The position numbers were made by a program, and so were the translations under genes. Below are positions 25,569 to 35,918 of a stretch of 64,000 bases of DNA, piece by piece; the first letter of the stretch is position 1; each line of letters opens with the position of its first letter. This DNA is from Paraescarpia echinospica (taxonomy: Eukaryota; Annelida; Polychaeta; Sabellida; Siboglinidae): assembly GCA_020002185.1 (NCBI GenBank), contig CM034532.1, positions 28,442,144-28,506,143 of the forward strand. The letters are read 5' to 3'. A model generated the notes under the pieces. That model did not search any database. It was not told the DNA's origin and saw nothing but the letters and a program-made list of their open reading frames with translations.

Positions 25569-26232
25569 CACCGACAACTCGCGGTTCCACGACATCCTTG
25601 TAGACGTAGAGCGATGAGAGCCCTCGTTCCATGTTGACCATGGTGTCGGCTTCCGTGATATATACCTTGAACTCGGGAGCCGTGAGATCCTTCGGGAGAG
25701 CCGACAGCGTATTGTTGCGAAAGCCGTGAATGGTGGTCAGCATAGCGCCGCGGAAGACGGTGTTCTTTAGCATGTGCACCGTTATCTTATGCGTGATGGT
25801 ACTGTAGCTCAGTTTCACCCGTCCCTCCCCAGCCACGCGACGTAGAGTGGCGTTAATGGCGAGGACTAGTGACCACGGATCTTTATAGAGACCGGTCCCG
25901 ATTCTGATACTCTTCGTGTGCATGGGCCACACCTGCCCCTCCTCTTCTGCCGCCGCCGCCGCCGTGGCCACTGGGGAACCTTGCGTATCTTTGTTCACCG
26001 TCATCACGCGCACCGGTTCGCGCGTGCGTCGATCGGCCAACGCGTTGTAGCGTTGCAACACTTGATTATACATGACGACCATGTCGCCGTCGGTGATATC
26101 GTGTCTGTCTAGTATGGCTTTCATCTCGTCGTCGAGGACCTGCACCTTGCGTCCTAGTGTATCCGTCGGTGGTGCACGTAGACTGTCCAACATTCTTGGA
26201 TCTACCAAGGCCATCTTTCGTGCGTGTTCCAT
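25569..26232 (-). pseudogene. 5' part of the capsid-associated gene, cut by the LTR element
   Basis: Starts at Met 26232 (MEHARKMALVDPRMLDSL). It has an N-terminal helical segment (LDDEMKAILDRHDI, MYNQVLQRYNALAD), an acidic/alanine linker, then a globular part with WSLVLAINATLRRV and SSLYVYKDVVEPRVVG. After VVG the frame runs into LTR sequence and stops at 25537. The remaining C-terminus lies at 15596-15746. The gene regularly accompanies PolB and the F54H12.2-type capsid gene. A minor capsid or penton-like role is possible by position only. Confidence 0.75.
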
Positions 26233-26238
26233 CGTCGT

Positions 26239-26610
26239 CTACTTGAGTAGCACCTCTTTGAGCAAGCGTAGAAAGACCGCACCGGCCAACGGTGCTAGCA
26301 GAGCCGACAGGAAACCGCCGGTATGTCCCGCGCCGACCTGGTTACCCCGTAGCAAGATGCGACGTCTCCTCGCCGCCGCCACGCCTCTCTGTGCCAAGGT
26401 GCGCAGGTTCGTTTTGTACCTACTCAAATGGTGTGTCTGTGCGTCGGTCAAGGGAATGTTCTTTTTCAATATGTTGTAGGCACACTCGGGTAATGCGCAC
26501 AACACATCGGCGTCGGCGTTTCGGATGATGGCTCGTCTCAATTTCGTGCTCTTGTACCTGTTCAGCGCCTGTATGCTGCATGCTGTATGTCTCTTCACGA
26601 CCTCTGACAT
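26239..26610 (-). CDS. small basic protein with glycine-glycine hydrophobic tail
   Basis: An intact ORF of 123 codons from Met 26610. Basic N-terminal two thirds (RRAIIRNADADVLCALPECA, RTLAQRGVAAARRRRILLRG), then a GG-containing hydrophobic tail (GHTGGFLSALLAPLAG). Genes of this form lie between the ATPase and capsid-associated genes in Maverick/adintovirus-type elements and resemble small virion core peptides such as adenovirus pX. The functional label is inferred from composition and position. It ends 6 nt before the next gene's ATG. Confidence 0.6.
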   Translation of the reverse strand: MSEVVKRHTACSIQALNRYKSTKLRRAIIRNADADVLCALPECAYNILKKNIPLTDAQTHHLSRYKTNLRTLAQRGVAAARRRRILLRGNQVGAGHTGGFLSALLAPLAGAVFLRLLKEVLLK

Positions 26611-26647
26611 GCTGCGACTGAAGAGACGAGGCGCGTGCGCGGTCGTC

Positions 26648-27268
26648 TTATACCTTGGGTTGGTACACGTACTGAACGTCGTCCGGAAGGACGCCCGTGC
26701 GCAGACGCATGTCTTCGGGTGTGTCCTGTTTCAGATCGATGAGGAGATAGCCGTACGGCGGCGACGTGGCGTCTTTGAACGCGTCCTATACAAACTTCAG
26801 GCGTCCCGGATACATCTGTCGCGCCAAGTGACCTATCTGTGACGCGTCGCGAGGATTCTTGAAGACCACCATGTATTGCGCGTTCAGACTGATCGTGCGA
26901 CTCTCCTTGTTTTCCATAAACAGGTTCTGCACGAGATACAGTACGGACGTGTTCTGGTGATGACCCTTTTTAGTGAACAAGGTCGTGACCCGTTCGTCCG
27001 TTTCCGCCATCAGAACGTCGATGACCACGAGGTTACGTGTCGACGCGTCGAACGCACCGCTCGGCAAGCCTTCCTCGAAGCGTATCAGGTCGTTGTCGGC
27101 AGCGGCGTAGGCGCTCTGCCATTCTCCGTAATACCACGTGATCTTCTCGGGAGGCGGATCGATAATCGCTGCGGCGTGACGTAGCATGCGCGTCACGAAC
27201 GTACTCTTACCATACCCCGTCGGACCCGCAACGATGCAGGTGAAGGGATGTTTCCATCGCGTGTCCAT
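26648..27268 (-). pseudogene. packaging ATPase (A32/FtsK-like), one in-frame TAG
   Basis: Pumps viral DNA into capsids in related viruses. The frame starts at Met 27268 (MDTRWKHPFTCIVAGPTG). Walker A GPTGYGKST is at residues 15-23. The Walker B strand LVVIDVLMAE has Val where the second acidic residue is expected. A TAG at 26786-26788 interrupts the frame after YPGRLKFV; the family's C-terminal part (DAFKDATS, GYLLIDLKQDTPEDMRLRTG) continues in the same frame to TAA at 26648-26650. The total, about 205 codons, is normal length. Followed 37 nt later by the basic-protein gene. Confidence 0.8.
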
Positions 27269-27608
27269 GCGTGTTCTAGTAGCTGGTGGTCACGTTCGAC
27301 AATGTCGCGATGTCCACTGTGACGTTACATACGACGACTATACTTCCACCACACGATGAGGAACGAAGGAAGGTGAGCGTAACACAACAAGACGTACAAG
27401 ACGTACACTCTAACTGTTCCCACTAGTGCTACTCCTACGACTGCTCGCGTCCGTGACATGGTGCATATGACTATCGATTGCGTGACATATTTTGTGTGTC
27501 TAGTTTATGCCTACTAACCGCGTTACAGCTAGAGGCGCATGTAACACAAACTGACGTAGGGGCGCGTTTCCTCGTTGTGTCAGCAGTGGTTCGGCATATC
27601 GATCGTCG

Positions 27609-30600
27609 TTACACGTCCACCGGACCCGTGGTGACTCCGTCCTCGTGGACCATGCGCTTGGCGTAGAAGTAGGTCAACGCCGCACGGTCCTGGATGTACG
27701 TCAGCACGGGCTAGTGATTCACCCGGAACCCGCGGTTCTTTCCGCTTCCGCTCCGACGATTGGTCAGCACGTCCAGGAACGCCTGCTTGTCGATGGTGTT
27801 GAGTCGTTTGTTCAGTCCCTTGGTGCTGTATTTATCGACGGAACCCGAACAATAGTAGGTCTTGCTGCACAGACCAAGGAAACAGTCGCCGAACGATTCG
27901 ATTTTGAAGAGTCCCGGTGTTCTCTTGTCGTACGCCCTGCGCGCCTTGCAACACGTATCGGTGCCGCCCCAAGGACGTCCGGCCAGTCGACAGCGCACGT
28001 ACTCGCTCTGATGATCGGCGCAACATTCGGACGGTAGCCATTCGGAGCGGTGACGAAAGTAGTGTTCGCGCAGTGTCGGGGTCACGAGGTCGTCGACGGA
28101 CTCTCCGGCCAGAATTAAATAGGCGCTGTCCGTATCGGTTTCACAGTACTCGAACAGCGGACGTTCCACGTACCTGACCATAAAATCGTAATAGAACTCC
28201 AACATGCGCAGTTTGGCCCACTGCAACACGAAGAATCCCACGTGCGTGGGCAAGGCGTATTTGACGCTGCGCTTGTGCATTTCGATCTCGTACGCATCGT
28301 CGGTGACGACGTCGAGTTGTCGAAAGCGGCGATCGTTGATCACGATCGACGCCATCTTCTCCGTACAGTAGGTGACTTCGCGGTGCTTATCGACGTTGGT
28401 GATAAATTTCCCATAAGAAGAATTCCCGATAATTTTGTTGGTGTCCGCTATCATGGCCTTGTCGGGGTGGACGTCTCCCTCGCGACGTGCAGTGGACACC
28501 GCCTCACCGAATCGTCGGAAGCAGGCGACCGGTGTGTACTCGATGACCTGGTAGACGTGCGTCACCTCGAGTCCGTGTTCCAGGTACCATCGCAAGAGAG
28601 GAGTGCCGAGCGAGATCTTATCACCACAATAACTCCCGACGAGCATGCGACGCGGGGTTGCCATGACGTCGTATTCTTTGGCGTAGCGACGCATGAACGG
28701 TCCGAGGTCATCGCGGGTCAGGTGAATGTTCATGAAGTGCGCGCGCAGTTCCTCCGGTACACGTATGTCGCACTGAATCATTCCGAACACGGTACCGTTG
28801 CGTACGCCTGTCAGGATCTGTTGTGACGTCATTTCCCCGTGCAGGCGGCGGTGGGGAAAGGTGGCGTTCACAAACAGTTTCACGCACGGAACGCGTCTCG
28901 TGACCTTCCACTCGCATTCCCACAACTCGACGACCCTCACAAAGTGACGAAAGTAGGTCGTGTTCTTTCGCGTTTCGGCGAGCAGTTCCGTCATGGGTTT
29001 CCCGTTGACTTCGTTGACCTCACGACCGGTGCACTGACAGCCGTGGTAGAACCATCCGTGAAACTGATACGCCGTCTTCGTTTCGCTGCACCAACCGTCC
29101 ACCAGCAGTTTACCGATGCGCTTTTCTCGTCCGTTGGACTGGTGACGTATGGCGCGTCCCGAGCTTTCTGACTCTCACGTCAGCCATTGGACGGCCATCT
29201 GACCTGTGGTCTGTGCCGCTTCGGGTCGGAATTCCTTCTCTTCCCGTCGTCGCGTGTACCATCCCATCGGCATGTCTTGCGATATTGACCACAGGTAGAG
29301 TGCGTATGCATCATATCCAACAATGGACTGACACGTTCGAGAGGCAACACCGTAGTCGTTCCGTGGTATCTTCGTGACCCTCTTCTCGTGATGTCTGGTT
29401 AAGAAGAGTGACGGCCCCCCGACGATGTTCTCTCTGACCAGTTGATGGACATCTTTCTTCGTCTCGTTGAAGAGAGTAAACGAAGGTCTTCTCCGGTACG
29501 TAGTTGAACAGGTAGGGCAAGGTCAAACCAGGTACACAGATGGCTTGTTTGAACATGTCGAGACTGCGTTGTCGGTAAAAGGCAAACTGTTTGGCGATGG
29601 CGTCCAAGAACGGTACGACGTCCCTGTTGTTGTACCAGATGAGAAAGTCCCGCAACGTATCCATGTCGTTGTCTCGGCACGCCTCCTGACAACGGGTGTA
29701 GTCGTCGTCGGATATATCTTCATTCTTTAGGCGGCTGAAGAAGGCCTCTTTTGGAGGTAGAGCGGTGTCGTCGAGTCTCTCCAAGCTGTCCATGTATTCG
29801 TACGAGAAGTGACCTTTCGTGACCTCGCAGCCGTACGCTTTCAGGTACTTATCGTACGAGAATCCCGGGGCGATATAATGAGTCATGTCGAGGAATTTCA
29901 GGCCATCCGTCGATAGACACATAAACGTGTTGCCGCTATTAATCACATGAAACGCTCCTGCATCCTCTTCTTCTTCTTCATCCTCTGTTTCTTTCGTGGA
30001 TAGGAAGTAGGGTACCAGGAGCTGTTTGGCGACGTTCAGTTCGTACCTGCCCAAGTTTAATCCGATGACGGGCAACTGATGAAGCCAACCGTACAATTGA
30101 CCCATGAGTGTTTTATAGGGATTGGTCGGTTGTCGTCGATTGTCCCTCTCCGCGGCGTGTGCCTCCTGTTCGTCCTATGACACGATCGCCTCCGCGAGTT
30201 GGTGAAGCGCGCTCTCGTATTCGTCTATGATGGCTTCGTAGGCTGCATCGCTCATAGACTGAAGGATGGCCATCATGTCGGACATCGACTTGTAGCTATC
30301 GCCGTTCGTGATGAGACATTGCACTTTTTCGAATCCGGGTACGTTACTCGCCAGGGACACATTCAATGGTACGTGACGAGCCACCCAGTGGACCTTGGTG
30401 CTGTCCGATGGAAGCTGTGACGTATCGAACCAGGACTCGAAGTCGAAGGTGGCGCGATAGCGCAACCACTCGGAAACATGAATGTTTTCGTCGTCCAACC
30501 ACTGAAAGACGGTCGGCGACGGACGGTAGACGCCACCGGGATAGATCTTTCGCACGCCTTCCGTGCACGTGCGCTCGTGCCTCTCTAGTGCCCAAGCACC

Positions 30601-31890
30601 TTTCCACAACGAGTCGCCAAACTTCCTACATCGATAAGAGTGACAGTACATGTTCACGTTGGAAAAGTGTGTCTCGTGGAGATTGACGTACAACGTTTCG
30701 GGATAGTGACACAACGAACGGCGCACGAGTTCGGCAGTCGCCTTTCCACCTTCTTCTTCTTCTTCTTCCGGTTCGACGAGTGTGTAGACGCACACGTTGG
30801 TCTCAAAGGTGGTCTCGACGCGATAGAGATCGTCCATCGTCACCCCGTCAAAGTCTTTCATAGCCACTCCGTCTCGGTCGTACTTCGCGTAGAGTACCCT
30901 CACGGTGGGTTCCAGGTGGTGTCGGTCACACCCACAATGCAGAGCCAGGCACCGGAAAGAACACAGATTGTCGGTGTTCTTCTTGGAATGGATGGGTTCT
31001 CTTTCCAGTCCGATGACGGCTGTGTTCTGTTTGATGTACCTCGGAAGTGTGAAGTCCACACATCCTATCGGACGGTCTACTATATGATTGACGAAGAAGG
31101 TGACATTCGTGACCACCTCACATACCCAATGACTATCTGGACGTTGATTGATGACCCACTGCAACAGGTCTGTTTCTCGGATACGCTCCAGAAATGCATC
31201 AAAGTATGCGGTGTTGTTGATAAGACACGGTTCATCAAGGTAACGACCGCAACAGTTACAGGACGAATTGTAGTATCTGTATCGGTTAGTGTTCTTGTTC
31301 CTCAACACGAACCCGTAACTAAGGTTAATCTTAAACGCATGCGTCTGTTCGTGGAACATGATTTTCAGTGACGGTTCTAGAACAGACGTGTCTGGCGTCG
31401 CCACTCTGTAATTGTACCTGGATTGCACGGGACCTCTGGTCACGTGGATTCGGATGGTCGACAAATGATCTCGGACGACGTCTCGGAGTTCCCTCGATAG
31501 AGTGTCGGCGAAGGGCAGTCGGGGCGGCGGCTGTATTGGGTCGTCTTCATCGTCACGTGGCCGCTCTTCGCTGTCACGTCTCGTGAACTCACGTGCACAT
31601 GTCTCACAGCGGTGTGTATCGCTTTTCTGTTACCTGCCGCCGCATGACGTCCTCGTGTGATGTACCAGGTCCCGTCGTCTCGAGAAGTCTCTTCCGCATG
31701 TCGGACAGCGGTGCTTAGTACTTCTCGGTGTTTCGTCAGATGGCGCCACTCGCGACGGTGGTTTGATGTAGGCATGGTCGTCGTCGTGGACTCGTGGTGA
31801 CTGGAATGAATGCGTCCGGCCTATATGACGTTGTAAGTCGTCGTAGGTATCGAGGACGATTCCACAATGGCGACATGAGTGTTGCTTCAT
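27609..31890 (-). pseudogene. family B DNA polymerase with N-terminal zinc fingers (broken)
   Basis: About 1,420 codons on one strand. Order: two C2H2-like fingers (CRHCGIVLDTYDDLQRH; CPTCGRDFSRRRDLVHH) and a third partial one (HRCETCAREFTRRDSEER). Then an N-terminal domain, exonuclease motif I (TFDFE, about 30440-30450), motif II (GLNLGRYELN, about 30034-30063) and motif III (YNNRDVV, about 29620-29634). Polymerase motif A is GYDAYALYLW (about 29290-29315), motif B KIIGNSSYG (about 28410-28436) and motif C ETDTDS (about 28124-28141). Disruptions: TAA 31630-31632, TAG 30175-30177, a one-base frameshift near 29480, TGA 29175-29177 and TAG 27711-27713. The frame then runs to TAA 27609-27611. 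This is the protein-primed type found in Mavericks and adintoviruses. Confidence 0.88.
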
Positions 31891-31894
31891 CGTG

Positions 31895-32160
31895 CTGTAT
31901 CTACCTACAACTGAAGGATGCGAGCTCCTTGCATGTTTCTAAATAATGCGTGACGTCCTATGGACAGAAGAGGGCGTGGCTACGTATATATATATATATA
32001 TATATATCAGCGTGTGAACAGAAGGGGCGTGGCTACATATACCAGATACCTTGTATGAGTGTGTGAGTATGTATAAAGGTAGATAGATATAAGCGTGTGA
32101 ACAGAAGGGGCGTGACTACGTATACACCTATACCTTGTATGTAAGTGTGTGATAGACCGC
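31895..32160 (-). promoter_or_regulatory. polymerase upstream region with repeated GGGGCGTGGC-type boxes
   Basis: Three copies of 'cagaaggggcgtggctac' or a close variant (about 31966, 32021 and 32102) lie in diverged tandem units of 60-80 bp, with (ta)n runs between. They are immediately upstream of the polymerase gene. The GC box resembles Sp1/KLF sites, but no factor can be named. The block is duplicated at 36628-36893. Confidence 0.5.
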
Positions 32161-32414
32161 AAAGTCGCTCGTCAATGTGAAAGAACAACAGACACGGGAA
32201 CCCGGGATTACATGCACCTTTATTATACTAGCAATTACAATCAAATCGATCAATACTACGTCATTAATGTTGATGATATGCGACTAATCTACTGTTATAC
32301 GTGTGACATATAAAGGCGCCTATAACCTCAACTGACGTAGGGGCGCATTTCCTCTTTTGTGTCACTGTCTACCTATGTTATATCATCAAACACATAACAT
32401 ACTACTGCAGATGG
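32161..32414. other. spacer in the virus-like element, no gene seen
   Basis: Noncoding by inspection. Contains 'actgacgtaggggcgc', also present at 27551-27566, so short intergenic motifs are shared within the element. Confidence 0.4.
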
Positions 32415-32909
32415 CTACGGAGTGTCTCGGATACGTACTCCACGTGTTCGTCGCGGATTATATTGCGCGCTACTTCCTGGCATATAAGGCGTACAGAGTA
32501 TTTTACAGTATATGATGCTCTGGTCGCCAGTACGACACCAGCTAACCGTTCTATCTCTCTCGATGTTCCGTACACCTTCGAACGGCGCTGAATACCCCCA
32601 AGGAACAGCGGTATACGTTTTCGACCAGATCATATGACCGTCGGTATCTAGGTCGAGCGTCGACGTGTCGTTTCGGAGGGCTGCGTATTCCGACGCCGAG
32701 ATGGTGACGTCGTCGTCGTCACATGTCATCTGGAGGTGTGTGTCAGATGATGCCGGTGGTGGTGTCGTGACATCGTCACACGTCATGTCCACTGGTGGTG
32801 AAGACGTATGACGCTGCTGCTGTTCGTGCAGGTGGATCAGCAGAGCGCGACGTAACGGCACGTCGACACGGGATCGACGCAGTTCTTTTTTCATTGGTGC
32901 CCCCGTCAC
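32415..32909 (-). CDS. hypothetical protein of the virus-like element (A)
   Basis: Unrecognised. The frame is open upstream of 32909 to about 32968, where 'ttgacag' could be a 3' splice site; the first ATG is at 32894. It has a basic N-terminus (KKELRRSRVDVPLRRALL), a histidine/glutamine stretch, and two related acidic blocks (DMTCDDVTTPPP and QMTCDDDDVTIS). The C-terminus contains cysteines (CRTGDQSIIYCKILCTPY). It is possibly a spliced exon rather than a full gene. Confidence 0.4.
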   Translation of the reverse strand: MTGAPMKKELRRSRVDVPLRRALLIHLHEQQQRHTSSPPVDMTCDDVTTPPPASSDTHLQMTCDDDDVTISASEYAALRNDTSTLDLDTDGHMIWSKTYTAVPWGYSAPFEGVRNIERDRTVSWCRTGDQSIIYCKILCTPYMPGSSAQYNPRRTRGVRIRDTP

Positions 32910-33025
32910 CTCGTTGTAGGCGTCCCGTATACGGCCTAGTCCACTGTCACTAGAGGCAGCACCCTGTCAAACACAATATCACAAGGTGAGTACACAGGTA
33001 TCATCATCAATGTCTTCCAGCAGCG

Positions 33026-33430
33026 TTATATCACATGACCGCAGGATGGCTTGTATACGTATCGGGACCATTCAGGTGCATCCACTGTATACCGGTAATG
33101 CCTCACTGCCCACTTAAAAGTGTCGTATATAATACGATGGTCCACCTTGTACATGGCGTTGTCTTCATACTCGAACGTGCGATACAGTTCGTTGGCTACG
33201 AAACGAACACTGGCATCGACTGCGGTTGTACGAAAGAGGTCCCAGTCCCTCCTCCCCTCCGTGAGGCGTTCTTGTTGCATCACCGACGACGACGGCACGG
33301 CCCCATCCTCCGGTTCGTCCAGCAGTGCTATGCCTCGCCTACGCAGACTCTCTTTCACTCGTTGTATAGTATCACCGGCCCACTCCGGTGTATACGACGT
33401 ACACGGAAGTTCAAACACTGCCACACGCAC
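33026..33430 (-). CDS. hypothetical protein of the virus-like element (B)
   Basis: Unrecognised 134-codon frame starting with GTG; it has no ATG near the 5' end, so a spliced or non-ATG start is likely. It overlaps frame C by about 20 nt. Contains IQRVKESLRRRGIALLDEP, then an aromatic-rich C-terminal half (ELYRTFEYEDNAMYKVDH, FKWAVRHYRYTVD). No catalytic motif seen. Confidence 0.4.
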   Translation of the reverse strand: MRVAVFELPCTSYTPEWAGDTIQRVKESLRRRGIALLDEPEDGAVPSSSVMQQERLTEGRRDWDLFRTTAVDASVRFVANELYRTFEYEDNAMYKVDHRIIYDTFKWAVRHYRYTVDAPEWSRYVYKPSCGHVI

Positions 33431-33812
33431 ACTTAAAAATCTTTGAACTATTCACAATGTACAGTGCCACGTGAACGCCCACATACTGGCGCCACAGTCC
33501 CTTGGACGCGTAGCGCACACAGGCTTCGGTTATAGTACCGATAAATAGTTGCTCGTCTATCATTTTCTCTGTACGCTTTTGAATGGCGTTGACCTTCGCT
33601 GCAGATTCCCGTAAATCACTACGGTCTTCCATATTGTCATCATCCTCATCATCATCACTAGACCACGTACATGACCCACACAAAAGCACACTTGCCTCGT
33701 CGGCGTCGGTGATGTCCGAGTAGCTCAGACGACGTTTGACTGATTTACACGCTTTGACCGATGGTGCCGACTGTACCGTCGCGTCCTGTGTATCTTGTAA
33801 CCAGGCGGACAC
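33411..33812 (-). CDS. hypothetical protein of the virus-like element (C)
   Basis: Unrecognised 133-codon frame, again without ATG at its start; an acceptor-like 'ttgtag' lies at about 33834. It has a basic patch (KSVKRRLSYSDI), a CGSC pair, an acidic run (SSDDDEDDDNMED) and a C-terminal segment FIGTITEACVRYASKGLW. Between it and the RPA-like gene (33813-33956) there is a short spacer that begins with a donor-like gtaagt. Confidence 0.4.
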   Translation of the reverse strand: MSAWLQDTQDATVQSAPSVKACKSVKRRLSYSDITDADEASVLLCGSCTWSSDDDEDDDNMEDRSDLRESAAKVNAIQKRTEKMIDEQLFIGTITEACVRYASKGLWRQYVGVHVALYIVNSSKIFKCACGSV

Positions 33813-33956
33813 GCGTTCGAACGGCGACTACAACACGACATAGGGAATTACGACTACACTTCCGGTGACACTACAGTAGCGCCACACGGCAACACCAGGC
33901 ACTACCTCCTTCACTATCCGCCAGGTGGCTGCACTAGACCGATAGACAGACAGAAC

Positions 33957-34451
33957 TTACGGTTGAATAATTTCCAGTGCCGTCACGGCGTAGTTCACGT
34001 ACCCTGATTTTGTTGACTTTCTAATGGTCACCCTAGCCTGTTTGTTGCGTAGGATAAACAATACCAGGTAGCGTTCTTCCTCCGTTTTCAGTGCCATGTA
34101 GTCGGTCGCTGACAGTCCCCCTAAGACCCGCTGGACTACACGGTCAAACCCAGTGACCCACAACTCGGTGCCTTTGCGATTGGCTAACAGGATGCCCATA
34201 GCATATTTGTATACAGGACTCCCCTTCTGTCGCCCATGGAGCGGACATGCACTGACGCTATGGTGTCCTTTCACTTCGACGACAACTTTGCGGTTACAGA
34301 GACGACACGCTGCATAACAGACGTATTTTGCAGACAGAGCGCATGTTACGCCTGTTAGTGGTCGATAAAAGACATACGTGCCATCACTCACCGTTTCGAT
34401 TCCTGTCAAGTCGATTTCCTCGGGATTCGACTTGTAGTTGGCAGCCGCCAT
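33957..34451 (-). CDS. RPA70 DBD-C-like single-stranded-DNA-binding protein
   Basis: 164 codons from Met 34451 (MAAANYKSNPEEIDLTG); the ATG has a good context, CAAGATGG. A zinc-ribbon-like arrangement (CRLCNRKVVVEV, then SACPLHGRQKG) is inserted in an OB-fold-like domain with YKYAMGILLANRKG, ELWVTGFDRVVQRVLGGLSA and LVLFILRNKQARVTI. This pattern is that of the third DNA-binding domain of RPA1, also used by Helitrons and some viruses. A role in binding single-stranded DNA during replication is inferred. A homologue lies at 60240-60824, and a truncated duplicate at 34709-35064. The call rests on motif pattern, not an alignment. Confidence 0.6.
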   Translation of the reverse strand: MAAANYKSNPEEIDLTGIETVSDGTYVFYRPLTGVTCALSAKYVCYAACRLCNRKVVVEVKGHHSVSACPLHGRQKGSPVYKYAMGILLANRKGTELWVTGFDRVVQRVLGGLSATDYMALKTEEERYLVLFILRNKQARVTIRKSTKSGYVNYAVTALEIIQP

Positions 34452-34544
34452 CTTGTCGCTCGTTCAGGCGTCGGCGTGAGTGAAGGTCTTCGAACGGCAG
34501 AGAACCGGAGAGAGAGTGATATGTCTTAGTTGTTTTATGCTAGG

Positions 34545-34584
34545 TTTATATACGTAAACGGTCCCTCCAGGCATCGTCCACGTG
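34545..34584 (-). promoter_or_regulatory. CACGTG plus TATA promoter of the RPA-like gene
   Basis: On the minus strand CACGTG (34579-34584) is followed 26 bp later by TATATAAA (34545-34552), about 95 bp before the ATG at 34451. The same layout is found at the genes at 60.2, 62.1 and 62.9 kb. Confidence 0.55.
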
Positions 34585-34708
34585 ACACCCTGCACAATGA
34601 CATCATGCGCTCTTGGTCCCTGGGCGTTCGCGATAAGTCTCCCCAGGCGCGTGACTTATCTCTCTCGTACTCTGTCACTGTGCGTCTGTCTGTTTTTTTT
34701 AATGGGCG

Positions 34709-35064
34709 ATGTAGTCGGTCGCTGACAGTCCCCCTAAGACCCGCTGGACTACACGGTCAAACCCAGTGACCCACAACTCGGTGCCTTTGCGATTGGCTAA
34801 CAGGATGCCCATAGCATATTTGTATACAGGACTCCCCTTCTGTCGCCCATGGAGCGGACATGCACTGACGCTATGGTGTCCTTTCACTTCGACGACAACT
34901 TTGCGGTTACAGAGACGACACGCTGCATAACAGACGTATTTTGCAGACAGAGCGCATGTTACGCCTGTTAGTGGTCGATAAAAGACATACGTGCCATCAC
35001 TCACCGTTTCGATTCCTGTCAAGTCGATTTCCTCGGGATTCGACTTGTAGTTGGCAGCCGCCAT
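34709..35064 (-). pseudogene. truncated duplicate of the RPA-like gene
   Basis: Same start and sequence as the gene ending at 33957, but the duplication boundary cuts it after LGGLSATDY, and the frame ends a few codons later in unit 1 sequence. It has its own copy of the promoter (CACGTG 35192-35197, TATA 35158-35165). It lacks the last strands of the OB fold. Confidence 0.8.
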
Positions 35065-35323
35065 CTTGTCGCTCGTTCAGGCGTCGGCGTGAGTGAAGGT
35101 CTTCGAACGGCAGAGAACCGGAGAGAGAGTGATATGTCTTAGTTGTTTTATGCTAGGTTTATATACGTAAACGGTCCCTCCAGGCATCGTCCACGTGACA
35201 CCCTGCACAATGACATCATGCGCTCTTGGTCCCTGGGCGTTCGCGATAAGTCTCCCCAGGCGCGTGACTTATCTCTCTCGTACTCTGTCACTGTGCGTCT
35301 GTCTGTTTTTTTTAATGGGCGCC

Positions 35324-35809
35324 TTACGTAAGCCGTACAGAGCACTGTCTAATGAAGTCTCTCACTTGCATGAGAATAACGCCAAGTATATTCTTACCTG
35401 CTTTGTCAAGCCTTGACCTCTTGCCCCAATATGCTTCTGCACTGGGCACGTTTTCAATAAGGCGTGCATCACCTGTAGCAAGCAAGCGTTGACGTAGTTT
35501 AGAAGCACGAAACTTCGCAGCTACTATCGCGTACATTACGGATCGTCTTTGTGCTAGCTATGTAGCCGTCCGGTCTGGTCTCCATTGAATGCGTTTACTC
35601 AGGTATTTTGCCTGTAATCCGCTGCGTGCAGACTGTATCTTTCTCGCTGTGACGTCATGATCGAAGAGCCTGGCTTTTTTAGATTTATACGCTGCCTCTG
35701 CACAAGTGAAGTCTTTGCCCCATATGTGTATATCACACGGATAGAAATTTGATAGGTAGTGTCCAGCGCCCCTAAATTGTATATCCATACTGACCGCCAT
35801 ATGTTGCAT
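35324..35809 (-). pseudogene. NADAR-domain protein (YbiA/ADP-ribosyl hydrolase family), one in-frame TAG
   Basis: 161 sense codons from Met 35809 (MQHMAVSMDIQFRGAG). Family landmarks in order: YLSNFYPCDI, the FTCAEAAYKSKKA block with its glutamate, AKYLSKRIQW, VMYAIVAAKF, LLATGDARLIENVP and the terminal GKNILGVILMQVRDF. NADAR domains act as N-glycosidases on ADP-ribose compounds, and some bacterial members remove ADP-ribose from guanine in DNA. A single TAG (35558-35560) interrupts the frame between QWRPDRTAT and LAQRRSVMYA; otherwise the domain is complete. The stop at 35324 is 3 bp from the edge of the 613-bp duplication. The domain call is confident; the role in the element is unknown. Confidence 0.82.
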
Positions 35810-35918
35810 CGTCAGCACTGACCGCGCGTGCTTACACACATAGTTCTTATCGTGGACCCGTCCTCGCCTGTATAGTCTGTGTTACGATAAGGCGCATTCC
35901 ACATGCATTGTTGTCTTG

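Larger units (their letters stand above)
34096..35321. repeat. perfect-looking 613-bp tandem duplication
   Basis: The unit 34096-34708 is followed directly by 34709-35321. The two look identical at every stretch I compared, including promoter, start codon and most of the RPA-like gene. The junction word is 'aatgggcg' at the end of each copy. Very recent duplication or an assembly artefact. Confidence 0.9.

Noticed and set aside
28242..28826. Plus-strand ORF of 194 codons opposite the DNA polymerase
   Set aside because: Antisense shadow of PolB motifs B and the preceding region.
30640..31371. Plus-strand ORF of 243 codons
   Set aside because: Antisense shadow of the polymerase N-terminal domain.
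33836..33956. Intron joining the RPA-like gene to frame C
   Set aside because: A gtaagt donor and ttgtag acceptor exist, but the phases do not bring frame C into reading frame.
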